Origin: Lingula anatina
Taxonomy: Eukaryota; Brachiopoda; Lingulata; Lingulida; Lingulidae
NCBI RefSeq assembly: GCF_001039355.2
Contig: NW_019775591.1
Span: 650,745 to 714,744 of the forward strand
DNA: 64,000 bases
Direction of reading: 5' to 3'
Position 1 is the stretch's first letter, and the number at the start of each line of letters is the position of its first letter. Under the pieces are notes generated by a model, which was not told the DNA's origin, searched no databases, and saw only the letters and a list, made by a program, of their open reading frames with translations. Of the stretch, positions 26,801-40,200 are shown one piece after another. The position numbers and the translations under genes are program-made.

Positions 26801-29800
26801 TGTTTGTGAAAATTCACGTCTAAAAACTTCAAAAATTTTGAGGCCGTGCAATTGCTTAGTTGATTAAAAAAAATAATGATGCTATTTAATGTTCGGGTCA
26901 CATATATATTAGTCAGTATGGAATGTACTATGTTTGATTGTATGTGCAGCTTCTGTTTTACAAAGAATACATTTTGACAATTGAAAAAAAGTTATGTTTT
27001 GCTGTAAACATAACAGAATTTGTGTTTGTGTACTTCTTCCAATTTTAGAGTAGTTTTGATGGAGGTGAGAGTGTCTGTGTCTATCAGTATTTCTCATTTA
27101 AATAAAGTTTTTACTCAATACTGGATTAATTTTTCGTTTTCAAGGCACCGGGTCAGGAGTTGAACTATGGTGATGTGGGTACGTTAAAGATAGAGAATTA
27201 CTTTTTATCATTTTTCAACTAATAGTAGTTGCAATTGGTGATGGCTTAAAAATCCTCTTTTTAATATGTGAACTATATATTTTGAATTTTATCAAACTCT
27301 GAAAGATGCTAATTCTTGCCTCAGTTGTATTTTTTTCTTTTGAAATATTTATAAATATACTTCATCTACAGAATTTCATACTTTCCATGTGTTAAAGTGT
27401 GACCTTATACTATTTAACATAGAATAATAATTCACACTGTAACACATAGTTCACACTTTGTTATTTTCATATATGGTATGCAATGAAGTCTTTGGTAAAT
27501 CAGTGCCATGACAATATCTAATAAAGATCAATTTTCCTGTGTTCAAGTGTAACCTAATACTATTAAACATAAGATACGTAGTAATTCACACTGTAACATA
27601 TAGTTCCCCATGCATCATTTACAACAGTTTTGCCTGACATCATATTATAACTATAAATTTTTCATTGTTATGGAGTGATCGCTTGATTTCAATTGCAAGA
27701 GAGAATTCATGTTGAAAAGGTAGATAAAAATGAGTTGTTAATCATATAAGAAATGGTGACTGAAATAGATGCACTCTGTGAGTGGCCTCCTTTTTTAGGG
27801 GAAGTTTTTTTTAAGGAAGTTGCCAATCTTTTGGCATTACTGGTACAGAAATAAAGCATTATAAAACTGAGTTGTTTTAGATTAACTTTTCTGCAGCACT
27901 TCTTTTTCTGTTCTACTTCTAGGATTTTATGCAATGGGAAAACTTGGCCAGTGGCTTGTGGATCTGGCCATTCTCATATCTCAAGTTGGTAAGTGAACAT
28001 TCTTCCTCTGTATTTAACTTTGATAGATTTATTGCAAGGGAGCAGATTGTAAAGCTGGTGGTTTGGTTGAATTTTTCATGTATCCTTTGACATTTGTTCC
28101 TTTATGAAACAGACATATTTAAGCTACAAATTCTGCTGATGATGGAAAATTTGTGAAAGGAGGCGTTTCATGAAAGTGCATGTCTGATTTTAGCACTAAG
28201 CGATTATGATGGGATTGTTAAACCTTGTCTGATATTTCTGAATTTAGGGCCATGGTAGCATATTTTATTTGTTTTAGCAAAATGTGTATATTTCTTAGTA
28301 TATATACACTGTATAATAAATTGGTAATAATGATAATATTTCTTATTTTCTTTGCCTAAAAGAAATTAGAATGTTGTGTAGTAGTAAGAATTAATCATGA
28401 CTGTGATGTTTTTATAGAATATTTGTAGTCTAACTAATGCTTTTTGTTAATGTTTGTTTCAGGTTTTTGCTGTGCATATCTTATATTTATATCTAAAAAC
28501 TTGTCAGATTATATGCACAGCATGAAAATGTGAGTATATTTTATAACAGTTGTTTTAAATCAATTTTTCAAACAATATTTGTTTAAATCTGCCATGCCTT
28601 TAGACAGGATGAATAACAAATAATACACTTGCAGTATCTTAAGTAAACATTGCTTTTCAACAGTAGTCTCATCATAAATCACTGCCTGTATTTTGATTAC
28701 ATCCATGCAGTTTCATTTGTTTGTATAATACTAGAAGGTCAAATGCACATATATACATATCAGAGTCATTGCGTGTATGTATGTATGTATGTATGTATGT
28801 ATGGGGAGGTATATTTATCTTTATTTTATCTCTTGTTTCAGGCATCATTGGATGTTTATCCTATTGCCGCCCCTGTACTTACTAACTTTAATCAGGCACC
28901 TTAGTAGTCTGGCATTGTCTAGGTAGAGTACTCCATTTTGTTGCATTTACTCAGAATTTCAGTTTAAGGTTTTTACTAGTTGAGATTAAGTTTTTTTCTG
29001 GAATTAAGTGCATTCTATTTTGCTTGAACACATCAAGGTCTTTCATTTTCAGTTTTTTTTTAACAAAAAATATACATATGAAATTAAATGCTTTAGTGTT
29101 ATTTGGTGCATTTCAGAGTTTTTTTTAACTGCTTTTTCGTTTTACCAGCAAGGTCATTTTATTTGGCCTTTGTGTAAAATTTCATTTCTACACAGCTGAT
29201 GATGAATTTGGTGTATAGCAGTTGATAATGATAGTTTGAATCTTTTATTGAATTATTTACAAAAATATCAAATGAGCACGAATTTTTAAAAAGTATTCAC
29301 CATTAATATTTAAACTAGAAAAGCACTCAGAAAGCACAACCTCCGCCAGGACAAATACTTATTTACTTATAATGAACCAATAATTAATTAATGAATCATC
29401 ACCAAAAATGAATCATATTTTCCTTGGCCCATTCCTGACCATCCTAAAAATTTCATCAAAATCTGTTCATTACTTTTTGTGTAAATCTGCACACACAGAA
29501 ACAAACCCACAAACAAATCTACTAAAGGCAAGCAAAACATAACCACCTTGTTGGAGAAAGAAAAGGTAGATGGTGGTAGTCTACCTAAATAAAAATAATC
29601 TTTTTTTTTTCCAGCTTGTTTGCTCAAATCTCCAACCTTATGGCCTTCACTGTGGTTTTCTGGTTTGACTTTGAACACTTTCATAACGTGGAGTGAGTAT
29701 TTTTTATCATATAATAGTAGCCTTTTGTATCATTTTTGATTTTTTATTCATTTATTATGAAATGGTCATTTTAGCACTTCAGAAATTATGTTTTTGTAAG

Positions 29801-32800
29801 AATAATTATGATTTAAATTTGTTTTATTTGCTTGTTTTATCTTCTAAGTAATATTTAAAAGGATTTCTGGGGGTTTAGATGTATTTTTAAAAATCAGCGT
29901 CATTTATTATTTTGAGAATGATTTGTAAGTTATTTGAACACACCTAGTGGGGTATTATTTTTATGAATTTGAAAATAAAAAGATATGATTCTTTGCCTAA
30001 TACCTTTATTAGAGAACAGTAAAGCTGATGATTGATGCTTCAAGGTCTGTTCAGACATGATCTAAGTTGCTCTGAAAATGGTCCTTAGACAATGATATCA
30101 CATCAGGAATACCCTGGGGACATTACTTCATGTCAAACCATTTGGTTGCCCAGTGATGTCATAAAGACTATTTCCAGTCCAACTTGAACATGCTCTAGAC
30201 ATGCCTGGCTGCACTTTTAAGGAGCACCACTTTTCATTAAGTGCTTCCAAGCTTCGAACACTATGCAGTTTTATTTATTTGATGCCTTAAGAGTAAAAAC
30301 AATCACTTTTTTTAATTTGCACAATAATATTTGTTTCATGGTGGAAATAGAGGGTAGGTTAAATTGAAAAACTGTCAAGGGCTTGTGATACCTGAATGTA
30401 TTGTACACCAAGAAAGTGAATGACTTGAGAAAGCAAAATATTCTGGATATCAATATACTAGTTAATTGCCAGGAAAGAGAGTTATTTGTAAGTTGGATTA
30501 ATTTCATTGCTTGAAAGGCTGTTTTATAATGAAAATAATGGCACTAAAATGAGTTTTTTCCCCACAATTTATACAAATTACTATAAAATGTTTCAGAAAA
30601 AAAATTGTATTCATTTGCATTTGGAGGCTCTAAACTGTCTTGCTACTAACAAAGGCAGCCGTTAATCTGCTTTACTGTAAAACTAAAAGGAAATAGGAAA
30701 ATTACAACCATTATCTAAAATGAATAGAAAAAGAGAGAAAAATATTGTGTTCATTTTGCAAGAAACTTGCTGACCTAAGTCTCAAGTCACACACTTCTGG
30801 GGAAGGTGATACGAAATTAAAGGACCCTAGAAACTTTGTGAAGAATGGCACAGTACCTTTAATTATCAATCACTCTGTTGTTAGAGGTACTGTGAAATTC
30901 TCTCATTCTGCAAGATGCCTTTTATTTAGTCACTGATATAGAATGGGAAGAGGGTGTAGTTGTTCCTTAAAAAATTTGTTGGAATAAATTTGGTGGTGGG
31001 AGTGTCAAAGTTATTGTGCTCAAATTTGAGACAATATTAATTCTTGGATTATAGATTGACTACATATCTCTACATATCTTTTAAGACTGAGTCTTTGGAT
31101 TGACATTTTGAATTAAAGAAAATGCTATTGTCGCAAATAAAATTTATAAATATTAATAATGGCTGTCACCTGGCTTATCCCCTGTCTCCCACTCCCTTCA
31201 AAGGTAGATGGTCTAGGTTTAGCGTCTGTGTTATGGTCTAATGCAAAATTTAAATGTAAGTGAACATCTGGCAAGATGGCTAGTTTGTAGGTGGTTGTTT
31301 TTTAAGGATTTATGCTTGATGTGAATAGTGTTTCTACGGGTGAACGTGTCATGCAACTGAATCCAACTGTGTTGCAATCAACCCTATAATGAAATGTGGT
31401 AAAAATGGAGCGGGTTCCCCAATGCCTCTGTAGTAGTTGGTTTTTGTTAAGATTGGTATAAACATTGGTTTGCTATAAAGCAATGAAATAGATCAGGAAA
31501 AGTTGTGCGTAATTTATTGATAATATTGCCAGATGAAAGAAAAAGAGACTTCTAATACACCATTGCAGTATGTCTATACATAGCCATATGTGTTTAGGTA
31601 TTGGCTGTTTATATGAAAGATTTTTAATTTAAAACTTGACACTTATGACATTTGAATAGCTTCTTAAATTTCCCTATTTTTAATCTCTAAACATCGAGTA
31701 GCAGAAACCAGTATTTTTGATTACTATTTTTATTTTATCACAAATGGTTTACATTTTACATTCCATGCTTTATACCTGTTATGGATCCAATTTGCTATAT
31801 TTCTTCTTTGTCTATTTTCAGAATACACCCGAAGAAAATATCTATAAAAGGTTTTCCCTTTTTTCTGGCTATTGCTATTTACTGTTACGAGGTAGGTCAG
31901 TCAGGGCAATCTTCAAGCGTTTGATAAATGTTTTAGTTTATGGAGGCACCTTTATCGTGATCTCAACTTTGGGCATGAAAGTTGCATAGAAATACATGTA
32001 GGCTAGTTTGTGTTGAATTATTCAGAAAACATATCATGCACTTCATATGATACAAAGGCTGAACTAAAGCGAAACATAGAAAGAACTAACTACAAAGTCA
32101 AAACCTGTTCAGAAGATTTTGTGTATGAAAACATATAAAAAAACAAGTTTGTATTGATCTTTATAGTTTGTAGTAAGTCTAGTTTGAGGGTTTCATTGTT
32201 CATGAAAAGGAAGAACTGGATATACAGAAATTTTGAAAATGGCAAATTATCAGGCCTGTATTTATCAGGGAGCTTTTCAGACTTTTAGGATTTATAAACT
32301 TTTGTTTTCAGTAGGCATCATGAATACATTGTATAATTTGGAGAGTATGAAGGTTTATGAATTGTTTCATTAAGTTTGATTTGAATTGCATGCTTCAAGA
32401 TTGAAATGCAAATGAAAGAGAATAATTGCTCAGCTTGCAAAGCAATTAAGGGATTATTAAATTATTTAAAAATTATAAATGCCAGTCAGTTTGTAACATG
32501 ATATAAAGTTATTGTATTAGTGCACAGTTATATGGTGTCAGATTTATTTAATAAAGCTTATTGAAAGACAATATTTTCTTAAAGTTGGTGAGTTGTCTTC
32601 TTTGTAGGTAAAGTAAAACTGACTGCCTATGTTACTAGGTCTTTATATAAATTATGCATTAATTTATTTGTAATTCACTCTGTAATTACTTATTTTTTTC
32701 TTTTAATTTCAGGGTGCTGGAATGATTTTATCTCTGGAAACATCTGTCGATAAACAAGTCAGGCATAACTTTAAGTGGTAACCACAAGAAACAGCTGCAT

Positions 32801-33545
32801 TATCATTTGAATTAAATTATTTATGTTCTTCTACACTGCACCCTCGTCTTGCAATTGAGGTTGAAAAATTCAAGATATTTCATGTCTCATTTTGCTGTCC
32901 TGTTTAAACATTAAAGGGAGCATTCAGATTCACATATCCTGCCAGCTGGATCGATCCAACTCTGTTGGATTCTTTCTCGAGTGCAGTTAGTGCAATAAGC
33001 TTTAATGCCTGACTCATCTCCTTGAGCAGCCAAGGCTTAATAAAGCCAAATGCATAGACAGTTTATTACCCCCCTAGCTGCTCAAGGGGGCCTGCCAGAC
33101 AATTTGGCTTATTACAATGACCGCACTTCAAGGAGAGTCCCCGCAGAGTTGGATCGATCCAGCTGGTATGATGTCAGTATCTGAATGCCCCCATTTTCAG
33201 ACATGAGTGGTTTTCTGTGGAATCATGGAATTCCAATGTTTTTCAATTAAATTCTATTTTGGGACTCAAGGTGGCCCTAGATCCCCAGCCTATAAGGTGT
33301 ATTGTCACACAATAAATGTTCTGAGATTTACTTTAATCCAGGCTCAAGTCTGTATATTTAATTGTACTTAAAAGGTAGAATTTCATAACTGTGCAGATTA
33401 TCACTTTGAATAGCTACCAGCAGGAATGTGTATGTAATTATGCACTGTATATTGATTTCTAACAGGCAAATTTAAAACTGCCAGCTTTATGTATATAATT
33501 ATACAGTGCATGCATATTTTCAACAGGCAAATTTAAAACTACCAG

Positions 33546-33602
<57 letters not shown>

Positions 33603-35055
33603 AATTTAGTGTATATTCATTTGCAACAGGCAAGTTTAAAACTGCCAGATTTATACAATATGTATACCTTTATTTCAGCTACTTCAAGTTGACTATGGTG
33701 CTAGTGACTGCTCTTTACATCACTTTTGGTGGAGCAGGTTACCTGGTGAGTCTTCTAGGGGGTCTTGTATCGGGTTATCACTGATTTTAGGCTTAAATTT
33801 GGGATTTGCCCCTCTATTGCAATCTCCACTCTGCCTTCTTCCAACCAATATCTGGAAAAATACACACGAGGTTGCGTCTTGACCTTTGCCAACAGCCCCC
33901 CCNNNNNNNNNNNNNNNNNNNNNNNNNCAACCAATATCTGGAAAAAAACCCCCCGGGTTGCGTTTTTAACCTTTTCCAAACAGCCCCCCCCCCCCCCCCC
34001 CCTTTTGAAGCTGCAAGAAAATTGTTAGTTTTGCCAAGCTAATTCATCTGTCACTCCCCATTTCCTTAAGGTCACTTATTAATAAAAGCAATTATAACAA
34101 GAAACGGATTGCTTTAGGAATACAAACATATATTAAGTGGTATATTTAAGTTACTTGATGCAGGTTATTTTGAATGCTACTGAAATCAGTCACGAGATAG
34201 ATACATTTTGTTTGCATGCTTGGTGCTTATGAATTTGAATAACCCATATAAGTTAATAATTTAAGTGGACATTGAGATAGTGGACTTGGTATTATGTCAA
34301 TTGGACTTAATAATTAATACATGAAGCATTTCCATACAGACATTTGATAAGATACACTTATAATACTTGGATGCATTTTCATTAAATAAATAAACTTATA
34401 TTGGATGTTACTCAACTATACACATCTTCTCACATTTTATATTAATGATGAAATTTGGAAAGTTTAAAACATTTTTTTTTTGTTTCTTTCTAGTCATTTG
34501 GTCCAGAAACAAGTGACATAATAACAATGAATTTACCTAAAGGTAAGAATCTTTATATGTATTTATTATTAGGACATCTTTAAATGTAAATTCAGATTAA
34601 AATAGAATTAAAACTATATTTTGTTTTTGTCCACTCCTGTGTTTTTAAGTCCCTGGTAAAGATTGTGAATTTTGGCCATTATGAAATTTGTAGTAAGGAG
34701 GGGCCTTTTAATTGCTCTCTCTTGGTGACTGTGCTGTAGTTTCCGTGATTTCCTGTCACTGTTACAGATAAAACCATAGCCTTTTGTTTTAGGACAATCC
34801 TTGGACTTTGCCATAGTGGTCAAATCTTGCTTGTGTTTAGCCCTGTTTTTCACATATCCAGGTAAGTAAATTCATTGTGCTGACAGAGCAGGTACATAGG
34901 TTTGTGAAGAAATATATGTTAATATTTCCAAGGTTAAACGCTTCTGTGTCGATATCATTGATAAACCATTTCTGGGATTTTATTCTTTGCTTACCAAATG
35001 CATGCCATGCTTTGTCTGACAAAACTCATCTTTCTGTACAATTTGCCCTTTCCTT

Positions 35056-35086
<31 letters not shown>

Positions 35087-35692
35087 TTGCGGGTGTTTTG
35101 CCTCTTGATTCTTGCTACAATTTGTGTGGTGGATATGTTGCATGCCCTTCTCCTTTTCTGTAAATTAAGGATAAGAATCAAAATGTTATGCTTTAATTGT
35201 AAACATTTTTATGGTAAATTGAAATGATGGAGATTTTCCCTTTGCTGTCTGGATTGCAGTGCTGCTCTTAGTTTGAACCTCTTTTTGTGGCATTTGAGTA
35301 TCAGGATGGTTCTAACTTTTCTTGCTTTCTTTTCTTACACACATCATCCCTTACTGTTATCTTAAAGCATACTCCTTCTATCCAATTCTTTAGCTGTGAA
35401 TTCTCACCATGGGTTAATTAAGTTGTATAGATATGCCATGGATGTAAAGTTGTGTAGTGTAAGTAGACAGGCAGTCTTGTTGTTGCAAAAATATGCAGTT
35501 GCTGTTAAAAAGTTATTTTAGTATTTTCATTTAGGTGTTGCTGCATGTTTATGTTGATGTTGCTGCATGTTTATGTTGTTTTAAAATATTTTGACGTTGT
35601 GATAACAAATAATTGACTAACAGTTTGTATTTTGGCTAGTTCAATTATTCTTACAAGTTATGTGGCTCAGAATTAATATTTAAAATTTCTTC

Positions 35693-35754
<62 letters not shown>

Positions 35755-37203
35755 GTCTGGCCAAAATTCTCTCTCTAACCTTTAATCTACATCATTGTGC
35801 AGTTGATTGGAATGTGTGTGTCTGTGTGTGTGTGCGTGTACATGCATGCATGTGCAGAGAGAGAGAGAGAAATAAAACAATGAGATGATGAAGTTTTTTG
35901 TTGTGTATCACATTTCCAGTCATGATGTTCCCTGTGATGAACATACTGGAGAAGAGGTTTTTACCAAAGGCAAAGGAGAAATTATGGCAGGGAGTAAGTT
36001 TGCAATAATATCAAGATTTGTCATTTTACTTGTATTGTCTGGAATTTGATGAAGGAATTCAAATAAAGATAGAATGCTTTTAAATTGTCTGTTGCCATTA
36101 AGGAAATCAGTCAATTGTTCTTATAAATTTATTTGTGCTAGTCATAACAATTACATTATGTAATAACGTTTTTTAAGCTTTTTATGGTGTCCAAAATCAA
36201 TCCATTTTGCCTTCTCATTCATAACAGTTTTATCATATGCATGCTCTTTTTGTTTCAGAATTTATTAAGGTTATTTGTTGTCACATTGACTGGCCTGATA
36301 GTCCTTGCTATACCCAATTTTGCCAACCTCATGGCTCTGGTGGGGGCATCTTGCTGTACACTTCTGGCTTTTATATTACCAGGATTGTTTCATTTACAGA
36401 TTTTTAAGGGGTAAATATAAATGGATTCCAAAATGTTTCTTAGTAGTATTCGTAAAGATAGTGTTTGCATTACACTTGAGTACTGGTATTAAAGTCACCA
36501 AAATGCTTGTGTGAGAATAAATGTTTTTTCTCATTTGCATTACAAGATATTATCAATTAATTTTTTAGATTTTTGAAGAATTCTTTTTGTTTGTGCTCTT
36601 TGATAGAAAACGAATATAATCGAAGTAATACCTGTCAACTTATTTAAAATGTCTTTTTACAACTTGTCTTTGTTATTTTCAGGTCTATTACCAGATGGCA
36701 AAAATTTGTTGACATATTTTTAATAGTGCTTGGAATAGTAGGGTAAGTTCACTTATCTACAGCATTTTGGTGTATTACTTGAATGTGTTCATTTCACATC
36801 ATGGTGCTAGTTTTTTTGTTTTTTTTTCATCAGGATGATGGGTAATGGAACAATGTTTATAAGCATTTTAACTTTAAAATGTCTAAAATTCAGACATAAT
36901 AAGTTATACTCATTACTGAATAGTTTCCACTGTGGGTTTTATTGTTGATATTATATGTGATTGTGAGAAAGTTATTTTTTATCTTTATTATTTATTTATT
37001 TATTTAGGACAATTGTTGGCACCTGGGATGCCCTAAAACGTCTTCATGCTACCCACACTGGTAAACACTATACTACTTCTCAACACGGTCCACCAAATGC
37101 CACACACGAACTCAACAGAGTTATACATATGGTTACCACACTAGCTGAAAATATATTGACCACAAAAACAACATTACCAACGCCTAAAGTGACTCCTCCT
37201 TGA
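23884..37203 (+). CDS. SLC36: SLC36-type amino acid transporter, complete
   Basis: Proton-coupled amino acid transporters of the Aa_trans (AAAP) superfamily move small neutral amino acids across plasma or lysosomal membranes. Seventeen exons join in phase to 501 codons plus TGA: 23884-24000, 24460-24509, 26493-26703, 27145-27178, 27923-27988, 28463-28529, 28842-28922, 29615-29692, 31822-31891, 32713-32777, 33679-33745, 34494-34542, 34793-34861, 35920-35993, 36259-36410, 36683-36742 and 37008-37203. TM1 carries FISFIGAGVLGLPFAFKEAG, the family's substrate-site signature. An acidic cytosolic loop (about residues 65-130) follows TM2. Then come GFYAMGKLGQWLVDLAI, CCAYLIFISKNL, FFLAIAIYCYEGAGMILSLE and ALYITFGGAGYLSFG, all placed as in SLC36 proteins, with about 11 membrane segments overall. 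The C-tail is polar and Thr/His-rich. AATAAA signals at 38269, 38506 and 38814 are candidate poly(A) sites. Which SLC36 member it matches, and which membrane it serves, cannot be told. Confidence 0.93.
27387..27609. repeat. Imperfect direct repeat of about 70 bp
   Basis: Two copies about 150 bases apart in an SLC36-type gene intron share GTGTTAAAGTGTGACC-like starts and a common AATTCACACTGTAACA end. The sequence between them is unrelated. Confidence 0.7.
28774..28804. repeat. (GTAT)n microsatellite
   Basis: About seven tetranucleotide units in the intron before exon 7 of the SLC36-type gene. Confidence 0.95.
32916..33192. mobile_element. 277-bp foldback/MITE-like element with long terminal inverted repeats
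   Basis: The ends 32916-32964 and 33144-33192 are inverted copies. Both contain CAGCTGGATCGATCCAACTC and end in GGGAGCATTCAG versus GGGGGCATTCAG. Internal halves (CCTTGAGCAGC versus GCTGCTCAAGG) are also inverted, so the whole unit could fold into one long hairpin. It encodes nothing and sits in the intron between exons 10 and 11 of the SLC36-type gene. No clear target-site duplication is visible, so the superfamily is open. Confidence 0.8.
33461..33647. repeat. Three-copy minisatellite split by an (AT)n run
   Basis: AACAGGCAAATTTAAAACTG or a close variant occurs at 33461, 33522 and 33624. The first two are 61 bases apart; the third follows an AT dinucleotide run (about 33548-33599). Each copy starts with an acceptor-like AACAG. 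The array ends about 30 bases before the true exon 11 acceptor at 33678. Confidence 0.85.
33841..34005. other. 25-N assembly gap flanked by a duplicated, degraded segment
   Basis: CAACCAATATCTGGAAAAA through a C-run appears on both sides of the Ns at 33903-33927. The right copy has homopolymer errors (CCCCCCGGG in place of ACACACGAGG). Most likely two reads of the same locus ending in a poly-C tract were not merged. Nothing codes here. Confidence 0.85.
35697..35752. repeat. (CA)n microsatellite
   Basis: About 28 CA units, with a looser TG and GA-rich stretch about 60 bases further on, in the intron before exon 14 of the SLC36-type gene. Confidence 0.97.
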
Positions 37204-40200
37204 TAGATAGCTGCTGCCATCTATCCATTGGGCTATTACACAGCACCATCTGAAGAAGTGTAATGTGGTGCCATCTATTGGACTAAAGAGGAAGTATTTT
37301 ATGATGGAGAATTAATCCCACCAATAAATTAGGTATTTATTAAGTATGATAAACCTACAGTATTTTGATGAATTAATTTCGCCTGAATTTGAAATTGTCA
37401 TTCAGTTATTATGTATATTTGCAAATAAGAAAAACATCATGAAAAATACCTCTTCCTTCTCCATCGAAGTTTTTCATGGTGGTGTTAATATCATTATAAG
37501 GCACTAAGTACTTCTGCCATTTTAGCACTATAGCTGACAGCTCATTGTTATTAAGTGCAGTATAGCATGGCTTATTTATTTATGAGATAGGGAGTTGCAA
37601 AGGATTAAATAGATTTGAAGCCAAAAGAAGTTGAGGTGTTTTTGTTAGAAGTGAAGTAAAATACTGTGATATCCTAGACATCTTCATGGCCAAGAAATGT
37701 ATTTTTTATTTTTTATTTATTTATTTATTTATTTATTTTTTTTTTTTCGGTACTTTACATTGTATATTGTTTGTACATAGTGTTTCTAAATATATTATCA
37801 TGGCAATACGAATCGTGGAAAGGTCACAAAAAATATTTAAAATATTTATTTTAATATTAGTAAGATACTTTTATCTGTTTTAAAATAACCTTATAGACAT
37901 TTATTTATTTTAATAGTGTGGTTTGCTTAAAGTTGCCTTAAATTTGTAAATATAAGTAATGGTTATTTGCATATATATGAATATGACCGTAAATCACAGG
38001 TGATAACAAAATTATAATATCAGTATAGGGTTTTCTGTCAGAGTTCCCTGTAGATTTAAAAATAGGTTTTAAATATTATTTAAAGAGGTGGATGTATTTT
38101 AATGGGTAAAAGTGGACTTGGGTTATTAAATACTTAGGCTTTACAGGGAAAGTGGAAGAGATAGAATTTATTCGCACAACTTAGGTCTTTGGGCCGTTTT
38201 GTTACCTATTGAGGTTTTATCCAGTTTGTTTCTAATATATATAATATATATGGCATTGTACAAGGGTAAATAAAGGACTATGTTAAAAAGAAGAAAGAAT
38301 GTTTACACATCCATATTTGAGCATGCCAAATAGGCGGTCTGAGACTGTTTATAGTTTGGCTTTTTAAAAAAGATGAAGAATATTCAATCTCATTGTAAAT
38401 GAGCTTATTTTTGGCTTAAATTGAAAATATTTTGTATAAAAGAATGAGTATCTAGTCAGTAAGAAGTGGTAGATGAAATAATGCATTAAAATTGGTTATC
38501 AAGTCAATAAAAGTTGAAATAATAGATATTGATTGATTGAATGATCATTCAGTTGAGTAGTTATCTTATGAAGTTAACCAACCCTTAATAGCAAAGTATT
38601 CATATTGACATCTCTGTGCCATTAACAAAGAAAACAACATATTATTATATATGCTGATGCTTTGTGAATGCTCCCACTCTGGGGGGATGGTAGCTTTGAA
38701 TTTATCCACATGGATCTTGTATTAAGATAACTGACCAAGTCCTAGTTATATATATACATATAGAACAATTATTATTTATGATAAAAAAAGTTAATACCAG
38801 TTAAAATTTCTTGAATAAAGCTCTTGCTTTTTAGATATATCCATTTTTGTTGTGAACGTTTGTTTTTTTTTTTTTTTTTGTGCGCGCACATACACTAAGT
38901 TACACAAATATAACTTTTTAGTGTTTAACTGTTACTGTTTTTACAGTGAAACAGCTGCAGTCCATATGCATGCCCAACCCCTAGTTTCTTAGCTTCATAT
39001 TCATCTTTTCCAAATCTCCATAGCAACATGCTATGGGATTTCTTTGTTCTTTGCCATAAATTATAAAACATGAATCTAAGTGCTAAAGCACGATTTACAT
39101 GTAGCTCGTAATAATTGCTACAGTTAAAGTTGCATAATATATATCAAGCGTGTTTTCCTAGTAACACATATAAACCGCTTCTACTAATTTCTTATACGAC
39201 TCTTGAGAATAGTTTATTTGAAAATAATTTATTTGAAATTAAAGTCGACATGCAACGGGACGAACCTTATTAATCACTCGATCAGCCATCAAAGAGCTTT
39301 AAAACTACATCTTCAAAATTTTGGCCGTAAATTGACTTACTTATCAAGCCCGGTTATAAACAGCACAGAAAGCAAGCGAAAAATAAATTTTCGCAAACAC
39401 GGGGACATTTCAACGTTGGACCGACAGCGCTTGCCGACCGTGACCATGCCCACCACTGCTGACATCGGTACGACCACTACATGCTTGCTTTCTAACCGAC
39501 ACATCATTATATTTTGTTAATAGTGGGGACGTTTTTCTCACGTTAGATGTGATTGTAAAGGATTAGGTTGTGCGAATCGTACTGATGCACAATATGAAAT
39601 CTTTTTGCATGTTTTTTTTAAATTAATAAACAGTGAAGAACGTTTGAATAATGTTCTCCTAACATTTGCTGATGACTCTGTTTTTATTAACTTCAAAGTC
39701 CAAGAGCGACTCAAATTACAATCATGATACGCCGATAGCACGGCTGGATAGGAAGATATTTGATGCATTAGCGCTAGGCACTTTTATTTACGGTTTCTGA
39801 TTTCTGGCGTGGCCTCAAAGACAGAAAAACGAAGCCGAAATGTGATTAAATCAGACAAACTTAATTGTGATCAGATAGCGGGAAGAACTTGCACTGATTG
39901 ACCAAAAATAAATCCAGAATCTCTCCCAAATGGAAATACTGTTCGGTGACGGATATGTAAGACAAAATCCTACAATTCTGTTCTCAGTGTAATGAGTCGC
40001 ATATTTTTACACCTTTATGATAAGGAACCTAAGGTATAGTGTCCAGGTGGTATGAAAAACGTGTTTACCACCTTACTCTTGGTTACCACACACCCCACCC
40101 ACATTACTTTCTTTAAAATTATAGAAAGAGCGTAATACATTTACATTAAAACATGATGAAACGACATCCTACTATGCGTTTGACATTTTCGGCTCTATTA

